From NCBI GenBank assembly GCA_029287755.1, contig JARFQM010000145.1:1-6911 (forward strand): DNA of 6,911 nt, in the 5' to 3' direction. Made by a program: the position numbers and the translations under genes. Shown here piece by piece: positions 1-5,895 of the stretch; within the stretch, counting starts at the first letter, position 1; the number at the start of each line of letters is the position of its first letter. The notes below the pieces were generated by a model. It searched no databases and was not told where the DNA came from. It worked only from the letters and a program-made list of their open reading frames with translations. This stretch comes from Desulfofustis sp. GTDB lineage: Bacteria > Desulfobacterota > Desulfobulbia > Desulfobulbales > Desulfocapsaceae.

Positions 1-153
1 GATTACTCCCGCACAGGCTGATTTGAGCTCGATCAGGGTGTCTTCCATTTCCCGGATCATCAGCTTGATCATTTTCTCGGGGTCTTCGGCTCGGTCCAGC
101 ATTGCATTTATGTTGGAACTTACAATGTCTCTGAATCTGGTAAATACACTCAT
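1..153 (-). CDS. pspA: Phage shock protein A, N-terminal part (runs off left edge)
   Basis: The minus-strand frame from the ATG at 153 gives 51 residues before the window ends. It begins [20 protein letters not shown] and continues through an [19 protein letters not shown] stretch, the characteristic amphipathic N-terminus of PspA/IM30 proteins. PspA is a peripheral inner-membrane protein of about 220 residues. It polymerises on stressed membranes to limit proton leakage, and when idle it binds and inhibits PspF. The start is fixed by a GGAGG ribosome site 5 nt upstream and by family alignment from residue 1. The gene is divergent from pspF and sits behind a sigma-54 promoter, which is the classic enterobacterial arrangement. 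The C-terminal three quarters and any pspBC genes lie outside the window. Confidence 0.95.
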   Translation of the reverse strand, partial: MSVFTRFRDIVSSNINAMLDRAEDPEKMIKLMIREMEDTLIELKSACAGVI

Positions 154-158
154 GGCAA

Positions 159-163
159 CCTCC
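159..163 (-). promoter_or_regulatory. Ribosome binding site of pspA
   Basis: GGAGG on the minus strand (CCTCC on the plus strand) lies 5 nt upstream of the ATG at 153. It is a strong Shine-Dalgarno sequence and decides the pspA start. Confidence 0.85.
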
Positions 164-191
164 ATAATCGGTAATGGTTTTGCCTTCATTC

Positions 192-207
192 TGCAGAACA
201 TGTGCCA
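192..207 (-). promoter_or_regulatory. Sigma-54 (-24/-12) promoter of pspA
   Basis: The minus strand reads TGGCACATGTTCTGCA. The GG (205-206) and GC (193-194) dinucleotides are separated by exactly 10 nt, as RpoN promoters require. The -24 box TGGCAC is perfect, and the -12 box CTGCA differs from TTGCA at one position. Transcription would start near 181, giving an untranslated leader of about 28 nt before pspA. Having the sigma-54 activator PspF encoded next door supports the call. Confidence 0.9.
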
Positions 208-236
208 GTTTGTGGAAATTAAAATATTTGAATGAA

Positions 237-249
237 TATCAGGGTGTTG
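237..249 (+). promoter_or_regulatory. Candidate IHF binding site
   Basis: TATCAGGGTGTTG matches the WATCARNNNNTTR form of the IHF consensus at every fixed position. The stricter WATCAANNNNTTR form has one mismatch. It lies about 60 bp upstream of the inferred pspA start, between the sigma-54 promoter and the candidate enhancer repeats. In E. coli IHF bends the DNA at this place to bring PspF to the polymerase. The match is short, so position adds most of the weight. Confidence 0.6.
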
Positions 250-282
250 ACAGGAACATTAAAGATTTTTGTGCATCTTTTG

Positions 283-299
283 TATAGCTATTTTAACCA
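283..299. promoter_or_regulatory. Candidate PspF enhancer site, copy 1
   Basis: TATAGCTATTTTAACCA is one of two related 17-bp direct repeats, identical to the other at 12 positions (the first eight bases, plus others including the final CCA). It lies about 100-120 bp upstream of the inferred pspA start, the usual range for a sigma-54 enhancer site. It also lies just upstream of pspF, so PspF bound here could limit its own gene as in E. coli. A binding role is inferred from position and repetition. Confidence 0.5.
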
Positions 300-322
300 A
301 TAAATGGTATTTTTAAATAAAA

Positions 323-339
323 TATAGCTAAAATTGCCA
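323..339. promoter_or_regulatory. Candidate PspF enhancer site, copy 2
   Basis: TATAGCTAAAATTGCCA is the second copy, exactly 40 bp from the first. That is close to four helical turns, so both copies face the same side of the DNA. Paired sites on one face are typical for enhancer-binding proteins that act as oligomers. The copy lies within 50 bp of the pspF start codon. A weak sigma-70-like -10 box for pspF (TAAAAT, 318-323) adjoins it, which would suit negative autoregulation; that promoter is uncertain. Confidence 0.5.
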
Positions 340-369
340 TTAACATAAAAAATAACTGAGAATCCTTTC

Positions 370-1392
370 ATGGCTGCTGCTTCATCGGATCGCCAAGAGG
401 CGCTTGGCCAATCCGAGATATTTCTCGATTTTCAGGACCGGCTCTCCAAGGTCGCTCCCGTTGACCGGCCGGTATTGCTCCTGGGCGAACGGGGTACCGG
501 TAAGGAACTGGCAGCACGTCGGCTGCACTTTCTGTCGAACCGCTGGGAGGGGCCCTTTGTGACCCTGAACTGCGCGACCCTGGCTCCAACTTTGATCGAA
601 TCGGAACTCTTTGGCCATGAGCGGGGTGCCTATACCGGAGCCGAGGGGAGGCGCATCGGCCGGTTTGAGGCAGCCAATGGCGGCACCCTTTTTCTCGATG
701 AGATTGGCACCATCCCGATGCAGGCCCAGGAGAAGATATTGCGGGTGGTCGAATATTATTTTTTTGAACGGGTGGGCAGTTCTGCTCAGGTTGAAGTGGA
801 TGTCCGGATCATCTGCGCCACCAACGCCGATCTGCCCGCGCTCGCAGCCCGGGGTAAGTTCAAGCAGGATCTCCTTGACCGCCTCTCTTTCGAAGTGTTG
901 TTCCTGCCGCCGCTCAGGCGACGGGGGGAAGATATCATGCTGCTGGCTCGACATTTCGGCTCCAGGATGCTCTACGAGCTTGGCATCGATGAAGTGCTCC
1001 GCTTCTCCGGCGAAGCGAAACGGTCGCTGGAGAGCCATCGCTGGGAAGGTAATGTGCGCGAACTCAAGAATGTGATAGAGCGGGCTGTCTACCGGTCAGG
1101 CTCGGGGCGGATTGACAGGATCGAATTTGATCCCTTTGTCTCGCCCTTCGCTGAACTCCCTGACCAGCAGGAGCAGAAAGTCGGTTCAGATACTGAGAAA
1201 CAGTCCCAAAGAGGTGAAGATTTATCCGGCGGTTTCAGAGAACTGGTCGCCGCCTACGAGCGTCAGCTGCTCAGGCAGGCATTGGAAACAAGCAGGTACA
1301 ACCAGAAAAAAAGTGCCGCGCTGCTCGGTTTAACCTATGATCAGTTCCGGGGGTTGCTGCGCAAATATCGTGATCGGCTTGACGCAGGTTAA
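370..1392 (+). CDS. pspF: PspF, sigma-54-dependent activator of the phage shock operon
   Basis: This is a 340-residue enhancer-binding protein with no N-terminal receiver domain: an AAA+ domain at about residues 8-245 and a Fis-type helix-turn-helix at about 298-337. Visible motifs are Walker A GERGTGKE (39-46), the sigma-54 contact loop GAYTGA (86-91), Walker [11 protein letters not shown] (104-113), the arginine finger R171 in DLLDRL, and sensor [12 protein letters not shown] (225-234). The C-terminal [17 protein letters not shown] closely matches E. coli PspF. Trp59 in NRWEGPF corresponds to the exposed Trp56 that E. coli PspA contacts, so PspA inhibition probably applies here. Two differences from E. 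coli stand out: Tyr for Phe in the GAFTGA loop, and Lys165 where E. coli has Arg162. The linker before the HTH is somewhat longer than in the 325-residue E. coli protein. The Shine-Dalgarno sequence before ATG 370 is weak, but the N-terminus aligns with the family. Confidence 0.95.
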   Translation: MAAASSDRQEALGQSEIFLDFQDRLSKVAPVDRPVLLLGERGTGKELAARRLHFLSNRWEGPFVTLNCATLAPTLIESELFGHERGAYTGAEGRRIGRFEAANGGTLFLDEIGTIPMQAQEKILRVVEYYFFERVGSSAQVEVDVRIICATNADLPALAARGKFKQDLLDRLSFEVLFLPPLRRRGEDIMLLARHFGSRMLYELGIDEVLRFSGEAKRSLESHRWEGNVRELKNVIERAVYRSGSGRIDRIEFDPFVSPFAELPDQQEQKVGSDTEKQSQRGEDLSGGFRELVAAYERQLLRQALETSRYNQKKSAALLGLTYDQFRGLLRKYRDRLDAG

Positions 1393-1418
1393 GGGGGACA
1401 CAATACCCATCGTGTCCC
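1391..1418 (+). repeat. Left arm of a perfect 28-bp inverted repeat (REP-like palindrome)
   Basis: This arm is the exact reverse complement of 1460-1487, with 41 bp between the arms. It is itself an imperfect palindrome: GGGACAC (1395-1401) pairs with GTGTCCC (1412-1418) around a 10-nt loop. It begins inside the TAA stop codon of pspF. Nested palindromes of this size in inverted pairs between genes resemble REP/BIME elements mobilised by RAYT-type Y1 transposases; assignment to that class is inference. As RNA the pair could form a long hairpin able to stop or stabilise transcripts, although no U-tract follows. Confidence 0.8.
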
Positions 1419-1459
1419 TCATCTCTTATCTGTTCGCACGCCAAGGTGATCTTTAAATT

Positions 1460-1487
1460 GGGACACGATGGGTATTGTGTCCCCCTT
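1460..1487 (-). repeat. Right arm of the perfect 28-bp inverted repeat
   Basis: This is the reverse-complement partner of 1391-1418, with its own internal stem: GGGACAC (1460-1466) and GTGTCCC (1477-1483). It ends on the last base of the ynjF stop codon. The pair plus the spacer therefore occupies the whole space between the convergent pspF and ynjF genes. The 41-bp spacer (1419-1459) shows no reading frame or recognisable site. Confidence 0.8.
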
Positions 1488-2092
1488 CAATCAAGGGTCC
1501 GGTAGCCGTATACGATTCGAGCTGCAGTGCCAAGCAGGCAGATGGCGCCGAACAACCAGGCCAGGACGGGGAACAAAGGGGGAAAGAGGCAGACCAGCGC
1601 AAAGAAAATAACGGTTTCCGTACCCTCAGCCAGCCCACCGAGGTAGTAGAACCCTTTGTCGGGCAAGCGCTGATCCGCGAGTGAACGACGTTCGGCCATT
1701 ATCGCATAGGCCAGGAAGCTCGACCCGGTGCCCACGAAGGAGAATATCAGAAACGCGGCGGCCAGGCCGTTGCGCTCAGGTTCGGCCAGAGCAAAGCCGA
1801 GAACCACGGCCGAGTAAAAAATAAAATCGAAACAGATATCGAGAAAGGCTCCCCGGTCGGTGCTTCCGCCCAGTCTGGCCAGGGTGCCGTCGATACCGTC
1901 CCCCAGGCGATTGAGGAGGAGCAGCAGTCCTCCCGCCAGATAGTGGTGACCGACGATCAAGATTACCCCGAGCAGCCCCACGGCAAACGAGACCATGGTA
2001 ACCTGATCGGCTTTTACCCCTTTTTTACGCAGATAGTGGGCCAGTGAATCGAGCAGTGGTTTGACAATTTTAAGGCTGTATCTGTCAAGCAT
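1487..2092 (-). CDS. ynjF: YnjF-type CDP-alcohol phosphatidyltransferase
   Basis: A 201-residue integral membrane enzyme. It carries the complete CDP-alcohol phosphotransferase signature D-x2-D-G-x2-A-R-x7-G-x3-D-x3-D at D65, D68, G69, A72, R73, G81, D85 and D89. These aspartates bind metal and the CDP-linked donor in the family. Several hydrophobic segments flank the motif, at about 31-60, 88-104, 111-128 and 161-195. As I recall E. coli YnjF, the similarity runs along the whole length: the MLDR start, NRLxDGxDG, FVGTGSSFLA and FYYLGGLxEGTET. Enzymes of this family swap CMP on CDP-diacylglycerol or CDP-alcohols for an alcohol such as glycerol phosphate, serine or inositol phosphate; the acceptor for YnjF is unknown. 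It is the last gene of the ynjBCDF run, starting 8 nt after ynjD, so it is probably co-transcribed. The ribosome site is weak, which suggests translational coupling. Confidence 0.92.
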   Translation of the reverse strand: MLDRYSLKIVKPLLDSLAHYLRKKGVKADQVTMVSFAVGLLGVILIVGHHYLAGGLLLLLNRLGDGIDGTLARLGGSTDRGAFLDICFDFIFYSAVVLGFALAEPERNGLAAAFLIFSFVGTGSSFLAYAIMAERRSLADQRLPDKGFYYLGGLAEGTETVIFFALVCLFPPLFPVLAWLFGAICLLGTAARIVYGYRTLD

Positions 2093-2100
2093 GATGGTCT

Positions 2101-2724
2101 TTAGTTCAGCTCGATGTATGCCCCATCGGCTGAATCGCTGCGGTCATGGGTAACCAGAAGAGCCGGAATGTCCAGGCGGCCAATCTGCTCGAAGACGAAC
2201 TCCTTGACGGAGCTGCGCAGATTATCATCGAGTTTGCTGAAGGGTTCATCGAGCAGAATGGCCTCAGGCTCGGCCAGTAAAGCCCGCAAGAGGCTTACCC
2301 GCGCTTTTTGCCCTCCCGACAGGGTAGCGATGTCACGGTCTCCGAACCCCTCGAGACCCGCAGCGGCAAGGCTGCGGTCGACCCGCTCGCGTTTTTGCCC
2401 GCGGCTCATCCGGGCGGGCAGTCCAAAAGCCATATTGCCGAACACATCGAGATGGGGAAAGAGCAGATCGTCCTGAAAAAGAATGCCGACCCTGCGGTGT
2501 TCCATGTCGATTCCGTTCAGGCAGCGACCGTTGAGCGAGATCGTGCCGGACAGCGAGAAACCGGGGTCGAGCATGCCGCAGATCGACGCCAGCAGAGTGG
2601 ACTTGCCACAACCAGACGGTCCCATGATAGTGACTATCGTACCCGCTGGAACTGTCAGGCTCAAAGGCTTGAACAAAGGCGCCTCGTGGAGACATATTGC
2701 AATCGAGTCGAGAACGAGTGACAT
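2101..2724 (-). CDS. ynjD: YnjD-type ABC transporter ATP-binding protein
   Basis: A 207-residue ABC ATPase with every catalytic motif intact: Walker A GPSGCGKST (35-43), Q-loop Gln84 in LFQDDLLFPHL, signature LSGGQ (135-139), Walker B AILLDE (155-160) with catalytic Glu160, D-loop SKLD (163-166) and switch His193 in VTHD. It is short, ending just after the His switch with no C-terminal regulatory domain. That fits the YnjD/thiamine/iron-type importer group. It would sit on the cytoplasmic face of the membrane as a dimer and power YnjC. It starts 7 nt after the ynjC stop and its own ribosome site is poor, so translation is probably coupled. The start is supported because the first strand of the nucleotide-binding fold (SLVLDSIAI) begins at residue 2. 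Confidence 0.93.
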   Translation of the reverse strand: MSLVLDSIAICLHEAPLFKPLSLTVPAGTIVTIMGPSGCGKSTLLASICGMLDPGFSLSGTISLNGRCLNGIDMEHRRVGILFQDDLLFPHLDVFGNMAFGLPARMSRGQKRERVDRSLAAAGLEGFGDRDIATLSGGQKARVSLLRALLAEPEAILLDEPFSKLDDNLRSSVKEFVFEQIGRLDIPALLVTHDRSDSADGAYIELN

Positions 2725-2731
2725 GGGTGGC

Positions 2732-4438
2732 TCAATTCTGCATAGCCTTTCTTTTTCTGAACACAGCGGCGGGCAGCACGATGGCGGTGAGAAATCCAGT
2801 CAGAGCGAGCAGCAGCTGAGTCAGGGCGTAAACCGCCATGACCCGTCTGTCCGAGCCGCTGGCAATACTTACGGTTTCAGTGGTTATGGTCGCAAATCTG
2901 CCGGCTCCAACATACAGGGTGGGAAGGTATTGTGCAATGGAAACGCCGAAGCCGACGGCCATGCTGAACAGGATCGGTTTGGCCAGCATGATTAGTTTTA
3001 TACGGAAAAAGGTCCGCAGCGGACCACCGCAGAGCGTCATGCCCACGTAGCTGTAGCGCTGGTCATAACTGCGGTAGGCATTGGCCAGTGTCAGAAAGAC
3101 GTAGGGCAGTACAAAAACAAGATGAACCCAGACCAGTGCCGGCCAGGTGCCCTCGAGATGAAAGACAACCAGTACGACCTGTATGCCGAATAAAAAACTG
3201 ATCTGGGGTATGAGCAGGGGCAGGTAGATAATCCACAGAGAACGCTGGCTTATCGAGGCAATCCTGGCCCTTGCCAGATTCTGTTCATTCTCAAAACAGC
3301 CCACCACAAGGATGATGGCCAGCAGACAGCTCAGAAGGGCCGCCAGCCCACTGACCGATACGGGCTCCAGCAATTGCTGGAGTGGCGTGCTCCAGTTGGT
3401 CAGGCTGAAGCGGGTGGGGAAGAAGTGGGGAAAGCGCCAGGAGTGAGCCACGGACCAGAGCATCAGCGCCATGAGACTGAACAGATTAACGGCGAGAAGC
3501 ACCAGTGCATACAGGGAGCCGGTGGAAACGAGCACTTCGAAAGGGGACTCGCGTCTGCCGTCCAGTATTTTTCTGGCGCCGACCTTGCTGACCAGGAATT
3601 CAAGCGCCAAGGCCGAAACGATGCACACCAGTGTGACAAAGAGAAGCAGCAGTGAGCCGGCAGCGCCGACAAGCCTGCTGGAGATTTCGGGGGCATTGAA
3701 CCAGCGGTCGATGAGCACTGCCAGCGTGGGGGGCAGCGAGGGGCCGATAATATAGGCCAGGTCGACCACCGAAAGTGAGTAGGCAAGCACGGCCAGCAGC
3801 GGCAGCCTGAGCATGGGATAAAGCTGCGGAATGATGAGTCGGGTCCATATTCTCAGCCGGCGGTAGCCAAGGCTGCGACCAATCATTATGGTTCTTCTGA
3901 CATCGAGTCTGCTCAGGCCGCTGAAAATCATCAACAGCAGAAAAGGTGTTTCCTTGAAGAGCATGGTCAGGGTCAGACTGATGGCCCATGGATCACCGGC
4001 CGTTATCCAGTCGGGAGGATAGGTGAATCCCGACGGATAAGGAGATACCGCCCTGATCACCCAGCCGCTCGGCGCGATCAAGAAGGTAAAACCTATGGCA
4101 AAGGCGGCATGCGGAAGCGACAGCAGCGGGGCCAGGCTCAGCTCGATAACAGACCAAAATCTTGTGCCGTAAAGCGTCGCAGCTATCCAGAGAGCCAGGG
4201 CCAGCGACAGCAGGCTTGCTCCCACTCCGGATATCAGGGTGGAGCGCAGGGCTCCGGGCAGACTTGGGTGGCGCAGGAGGGTGGCGAATGGTTCCAGACT
4301 GAAATGGGTGCTGCCGGCGGCAGAGAGAAAGCCGAAAGCCGGCGCCCAGGTGAACAGCAGGCCGGCCAGGATGGGCAGCAGGAATATGGCCAGAGCCAGA
4401 GCGGGGAAAATTTTCAGCCGGCTGCGTTGACCTGGCAT
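2732..4438 (-). CDS. ynjC: YnjC-type fused ABC transporter permease
   Basis: A 568-residue permease made of two binding-protein-dependent transport domains in one chain, about 12 membrane segments in all, as in ThiP and FbpB-like permeases. Each half carries an ATPase-contact (EAA-type) loop: GRSLGYRRLRIWTRLIIPQL (about 187-206) and GMTLCGGPLRTFFRIK (about 466-481). Blocks shared with E. coli YnjC as I recall it include SLSVVDLAYIIGP with PPTLAV in the first half, and IAQYLPTLYVGAGRF with TTETVSIASG in the second. One chain would form the whole pore, so two YnjD subunits bind a single YnjC. I chose ATG 4438, 11 nt after the ynjB stop. A GTG at 4474 would add 12 residues and overlap ynjB by 25 nt; neither has a clear Shine-Dalgarno sequence, so the start is unsure. 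Confidence 0.92.
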   Translation of the reverse strand: MPGQRSRLKIFPALALAIFLLPILAGLLFTWAPAFGFLSAAGSTHFSLEPFATLLRHPSLPGALRSTLISGVGASLLSLALALWIAATLYGTRFWSVIELSLAPLLSLPHAAFAIGFTFLIAPSGWVIRAVSPYPSGFTYPPDWITAGDPWAISLTLTMLFKETPFLLLMIFSGLSRLDVRRTIMIGRSLGYRRLRIWTRLIIPQLYPMLRLPLLAVLAYSLSVVDLAYIIGPSLPPTLAVLIDRWFNAPEISSRLVGAAGSLLLLFVTLVCIVSALALEFLVSKVGARKILDGRRESPFEVLVSTGSLYALVLLAVNLFSLMALMLWSVAHSWRFPHFFPTRFSLTNWSTPLQQLLEPVSVSGLAALLSCLLAIILVVGCFENEQNLARARIASISQRSLWIIYLPLLIPQISFLFGIQVVLVVFHLEGTWPALVWVHLVFVLPYVFLTLANAYRSYDQRYSYVGMTLCGGPLRTFFRIKLIMLAKPILFSMAVGFGVSIAQYLPTLYVGAGRFATITTETVSIASGSDRRVMAVYALTQLLLALTGFLTAIVLPAAVFRKRKAMQN

Positions 4439-4449
4439 CGTCGAGACCG

Positions 4450-5661
4450 CTACTTTGAATAGCGGTTCTGCCACTCTTTTTCGATGGCCGCAACCCAGGA
4501 GGCATGCGGCTCCAGGAGAACCGCTCCGAGCTCTTCAGAACTGAGGGTTGCGGCACCCAGGGGAACGGCCTCGAACAGACTGCGCTGTTCGGGGGACAGC
4601 TTGGCAAGCGCCAATACCGTCGGATCGCCCCAGATGGCAGGATCGCTCTTGCGGGCTTGAGCTTCGGGGGAGAGCAGGAAATTGGCCACTACCATGGCCC
4701 CCTCCGTGGCGCTGCTGTTGAAAGGAATTGCCAGGAAGTGGGTATTGCCGATGGTACCGCCGTCATGCACGTAGGTTCTGATGCTCGGCGGCAGTTCACC
4801 GGTGGCGATGGCGTTGCTCGCCTCGGCTGGATTGAAGCTCAGGGAAATGAATATTTCCCGGTCGGCAAGCAGCCGTTTCATCTCCGGTGCGCTTTTCGGG
4901 TGGGCCTTGCCGCTTCGCCACAGATGCGGGTGGAGCGAGTCGAGAAACTCCCAGAGTGGGGCGGTGACCGTCTCGAACCTGGCGCTGTCAACCGGTTTGT
5001 AGAGTAGTTCGCGGTCCGTGGTCAATTCGAGCAGGGCCTGTTTGATAAAGGTTGTACCATAAAAGTCAGGTGGGGCCGGATAGGTGAAACGCCCCTTATT
5101 GTTTTTACTGAACTGAAGCAACTCCCGCATGTCGGCGGGTGGGTCGGTCACTATCTCTGAATCATAGAGAAAAACCAATTGGGCCATCCCCCATGGTGAT
5201 TCCTGGTTGTCCACCGGCACGGTGAAATCGAAAAGCGTGGAAACCTTGTTTTCGGTATCGACCAAAGGGTAGTTGGGAAACAACTGGGTATAGGACGGGA
5301 GCAGCAGGCCGTTATTCTTCATGGCATGGAAATTCTCGCCGTTTATCCACATCAGATCGACGCTGCCGCCGCTGGCCCTGCCGCCGCTCTTCTCGGCCAA
5401 TATCCTGCTCACCACGTCACCGATATCGGCGACTTTTACATGTTTGACGGTGATGCCGTAGCGTTGTCCCACCTGTTCCGCAGCCCAGGAGATATAGCGG
5501 TTGATCACCTCGGACCCGCCCCAGCCGTTGAAATAGACGGTCTGGCCCCGGGCAGCGGCTAGTATCTCCGACCAGTCACGAGCTTTCGCCGGATCCTGAC
5601 AGACGATAAAGAACAGTATCACGATAATGATCGAAAGCAGCCGCTTCGGAAAATAAGCCAT
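4450..5661 (-). CDS. ynjB: YnjB-type periplasmic solute-binding protein
   Basis: A 403-residue exported binding protein. It opens with a typical signal peptide: MAYFPKRLL, a hydrophobic core to residue 21, and probable signal peptidase I cleavage after AKA (27). The mature protein has an extracellular-solute-binding fold. Recognisable stretches include YFNGWGGSEVINRY (43-56), a likely ligand-facing loop, and DLMWINGENF (102-111), which resemble iron/thiamine/polyamine-type binding proteins. Context (ynjC, ynjD, ynjF directly downstream in the E. coli order) gives the YnjB assignment. The ligand is unknown. The start at 5661 is supported by AGAGG 8 nt upstream and by the signal peptide beginning there. 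A GTG at 5724 would only add 21 unlikely residues. There is no lipobox, so it is probably soluble in the periplasm. Confidence 0.9.
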   Translation of the reverse strand: MAYFPKRLLSIIIVILFFIVCQDPAKARDWSEILAAARGQTVYFNGWGGSEVINRYISWAAEQVGQRYGITVKHVKVADIGDVVSRILAEKSGGRASGGSVDLMWINGENFHAMKNNGLLLPSYTQLFPNYPLVDTENKVSTLFDFTVPVDNQESPWGMAQLVFLYDSEIVTDPPADMRELLQFSKNNKGRFTYPAPPDFYGTTFIKQALLELTTDRELLYKPVDSARFETVTAPLWEFLDSLHPHLWRSGKAHPKSAPEMKRLLADREIFISLSFNPAEASNAIATGELPPSIRTYVHDGGTIGNTHFLAIPFNSSATEGAMVVANFLLSPEAQARKSDPAIWGDPTVLALAKLSPEQRSLFEAVPLGAATLSSEELGAVLLEPHASWVAAIEKEWQNRYSK

Positions 5662-5669
5662 GATATTTG

Positions 5670-5674
5670 CCTCT
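5670..5674 (-). promoter_or_regulatory. Ribosome binding site of ynjB
   Basis: AGAGG on the minus strand, 8 nt before ATG 5661. It favours this start over the GTG at 5724. Confidence 0.7.
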
Positions 5675-5685
5675 GATTTAGGGGA

Positions 5686-5765
5686 TGGGATTGAGCACGG
5701 TGTTGGATTGGCTACAAGTACCACGTTTCACCGCCAGAAGCAACGATCAGGGCTGGCGAAATCCC
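5686..5765 (-). promoter_or_regulatory. Possible structured leader of ynjB
   Basis: Two nested inverted repeats lie upstream of ynjB. An outer 7-bp pairing joins 5686-5692 with 5759-5765 (TGGGATT/AATCCCA). Inside it, CGCCAG (5732-5737) pairs with CTGGCG (5753-5758). If transcribed with ynjB this would fold as a closing stem around a hairpin and an unpaired stretch, ending about 12 nt before the ribosome site. I see no signature of a known riboswitch class, and no convincing sigma-70 promoter for ynjB. The stems are short and could be chance. Confidence 0.25.
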
Positions 5766-5784
5766 ACACCGGTTACCTGCCGCC

Positions 5785-5801
5785 GTCATGTTTGACATGA
5801 C
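5785..5801. promoter_or_regulatory. Palindromic operator candidate over the ypfJ -35 box
   Basis: GTCATGT (5785-5791) and ACATGAC (5795-5801) form a perfect 7-bp inverted repeat around a 3-bp centre. The palindrome covers the TTGACA hexamer at 5792-5797, so a dimeric repressor bound here would block the ypfJ promoter. The regulator is unknown, and binding is inferred from symmetry and position. Confidence 0.45.
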
Positions 5802-5820
5802 CGCGGTGGACCACTATTGT
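5792..5820 (+). promoter_or_regulatory. Sigma-70-type promoter of ypfJ
   Basis: A perfect -35 hexamer TTGACA (5792-5797) is followed after 17 bp by TATTGT (5815-5820), which matches the -10 consensus at four of six positions. Transcription would start near 5827, giving a leader of about 69 nt before ypfJ. Confidence 0.7.
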
Positions 5821-5821
5821 C

Positions 5822-5877
5822 ATCACCCATATGAGGACATATCTTGAAGCAATACGTTTACACAGGACCAGGGTGAT
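5822..5877 (+). promoter_or_regulatory. Inverted repeat in the ypfJ leader
   Basis: ATCACCC (5822-5828) is the exact reverse complement of GGGTGAT (5871-5877). Between them lies a smaller pair, ATATG (5829-5833) and CATAT (5838-5842). The outer pair would close most of the ypfJ leader and end 6 nt before the ribosome site. The inferred start near 5827 would leave part of the left arm untranscribed, so an RNA role depends on the true start. A DNA site is an alternative. Confidence 0.3.
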
Positions 5878-5883
5878 TATTCC

Positions 5884-5890
5884 GGGGGAG
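5884..5890 (+). promoter_or_regulatory. Ribosome binding site of ypfJ
   Basis: GGGGGAG lies 5 nt before ATG 5896. It is strong and fixes the ypfJ start. Confidence 0.85.
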
Positions 5891-5895
5891 TTCAG

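Noticed and set aside
23..235. Plus-strand frame of 70 codons at the left edge
   Set aside because: It runs opposite the clear pspA N-terminus and then through the sigma-54 promoter.
247..252. TTGACA as the -35 box of a pspF promoter
   Set aside because: A perfect hexamer, but nothing like a -10 box lies 16-18 bp downstream. It overlaps the IHF-type site.
382..1038. Long minus-strand frame (218 codons) opposite pspF
   Set aside because: It lies wholly inside pspF, which has all its family motifs. The antisense product resembles no family I know and is expected from GC-rich third-position bias.
1391..1487. CRISPR repeat pair
   Set aside because: Only two copies, in inverted rather than direct orientation, with no cas genes.
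1391..1487. Classical rho-independent terminator
   Set aside because: The stem is long and GC-rich, but neither strand has a U-run after it and the outer loop is 41 nt. It may still stop transcription, so it is listed as a repeat.
3993..4607. Minus-strand frame of 204 codons overlapping ynjC and ynjB
   Set aside because: Shadow of two well-supported genes in another frame, with low-complexity Pro/Ser/Arg content.
5590..5661. Lipoprotein signal in YnjB (Cys21)
   Set aside because: The residues before the Cys are FIV, which do not fit a lipobox. AKA at 25-27 is a better signal peptidase I site.
5662..5724. Upstream GTG start for ynjB
   Set aside because: It would put 21 polar residues before a textbook signal peptide. 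The ATG at 5661 has a good ribosome site.
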